From Rugalucina vietnamica (Eukaryota > Mollusca > Bivalvia > Lucinida > Lucinidae): a stretch of DNA of 64,000 bases. The notes beneath the pieces are model-generated. The model did not search any database. It saw nothing but the letters and a program-made list of their open reading frames with translations, and was not told the origin of the DNA. The position numbers were made by a program, and so were the translations under genes. Positions 63,398 to 64,000 of this stretch are shown one piece after another (the stretch's first letter is position 1; the number at the start of each line of letters is the position of its first letter). The DNA lies in assembly GCA_964017185.1 (NCBI GenBank), contig OZ024874.1:12457957-12521956 (forward strand). Reading direction: 5' to 3'.

Positions 63398-64000
63398 AAA
63401 TAAAATGAACCGGGTGAGACAGGAAACACAAACAGCACAAGTAAATAATCATATACAAAACTCCTCCATTAAGTTAGCCCATACAAATATAAACAGTATT
63501 AGAAACAAATTAGATGATATTGCCGCTGAACTGTCCGATTATGACGTCATTTGTGTATCCGAAACAAAACTAAACAACTCTATTCTCTCTACTAATCTTA
63601 TGCTAAACTCATATAATATGCCTATTAGAAAAGATAGAGAAACTAATAATGGAGGTGGGCTCATCATTTACGTTAAAAATAATATTTGCTTCAAACGAAG
63701 ACAAGATCTGGAAAATAATAGTATTGAAAACATATGGATAGAGGTCCAAGCCCTTAACAATAAATTCTTACTAGGCCTGTTCTATAGACCCCCAGAAGCA
63801 AAAGCAGAATACTGGGTTTCATTTGAAAACATAATGGAAAATGCCTCAGAAGAAAACCTAAATATTATCATCATGGGAGACCTAAACCATGACATCTTAA
63901 AGCAATACAATAACAACAAGCTCTCTAAAATACTGTCTAAATTTAACTTGCAAAACCTAATCACAGAGCCAACAAGGGTGGATAACAAATCATCAACATG
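63387..64000 (+). CDS. Non-LTR retrotransposon ORF, AP-endonuclease domain (runs off the window)
   Basis: Open from ATG 63387 to the window edge (204 codons, no stop). Motifs of the EEP/APE endonuclease of LINEs appear in order: AHTNINSIRNKLDDI (about residues 31-45), DVICVSETKL with catalytic Glu59, NNGGGLIIYVK, LLGLFYRPPEA and IIMGDLNHD (the GDxN metal/catalytic motif). The domain nicks target DNA to prime reverse transcription. The reverse transcriptase should follow to the right. Being intact, this is the youngest-looking autonomous element here. Jockey/CR1-type by motif wording; clade not certain. Confidence 0.85.
   Translation, partial: MGNENKMNRVRQETQTAQVNNHIQNSSIKLAHTNINSIRNKLDDIAAELSDYDVICVSETKLNNSILSTNLMLNSYNMPIRKDRETNNGGGLIIYVKNNICFKRRQDLENNSIENIWIEVQALNNKFLLGLFYRPPEAKAEYWVSFENIMENASEENLNIIIMGDLNHDILKQYNNNKLSKILSKFNLQNLITEPTRVDNKSST

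Overview
This looks like a repeat-rich, AT-rich animal genome, most likely a marine bivalve mollusc or a close lophotrochozoan. The reasons are spliced exons with GT-AG borders, tRNA-derived SINEs, many MITEs, several non-LTR retroelement fragments, the dispersed 'GCTCACCTGAGCC' repeat often seen in molluscs, and two gene families that I recall as expanded in bivalves. There are no operons, rRNA genes, CRISPR arrays or convincing functional tRNA genes. The species assignment is inference.

Two gene families are supported. (1) A pair of tandem, same-strand (minus) multi-exon genes at about 11.1-22.6 kb and 38.1-45.6 kb. Each encodes the end of a signal peptide, one large exon with an IgGFc-binding-protein (FCGBP) N-terminal-like domain, a short Thr-rich linker, and two Ly6/uPAR (LU, three-finger) domains of three exons each. 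Exon lengths and phases match almost one for one between copies. Every module is bounded by phase-1 introns, as expected for exon shuffling. The products should be secreted or GPI-anchored. The first (Met) exon and probably the last exon were not found for either copy. (2) Two intact, intronless genes of 563 and 558 codons (2292-3983 minus, 57260-58936 plus) that I read as ankyrin-like proteins with a C-terminal SOCS box, so likely substrate receptors of Elongin-BC/Cullin-5 ubiquitin ligases. A third, dead copy lies just downstream of the second, broken into two pieces (58957-59215 and 60945-61555) by nested insertions.

The rest is mostly mobile DNA. One retroelement family appears as many 5'-truncated copies sharing a 3' end that reads ...CCTACTTGTACCTT. 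The longest, at 55337-56612, still encodes the region that follows reverse transcriptase. A 7.7-kb element (28028-35731) with inverted arms of about 2 kb has inserted into one of these tails with an apparent ATT target duplication. Other elements are a 1.57-kb long-TIR element with TA duplication (52784-54357), a decayed Tc1-like transposon (24048-24876), a TGACGTC-rich TIR element (5325-6189), a 1.07-kb TIR element (22842-23910), and a foldback element with tandem-repeat arms (48390-49445). There are also at least five MITE families, a DDE_Tnp_4/Harbinger-like transposase fragment (50253-50538), a LINE 3' fragment (51836-52709), and the start of another non-LTR element with an intact AP-endonuclease domain running off the right edge (63387-64000).

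The strangest stretch is 6444-7316. It is CpG-rich and built from variants of GTCGTGCGAC, a nearly self-complementary word, so it stays open in many frames on both strands.
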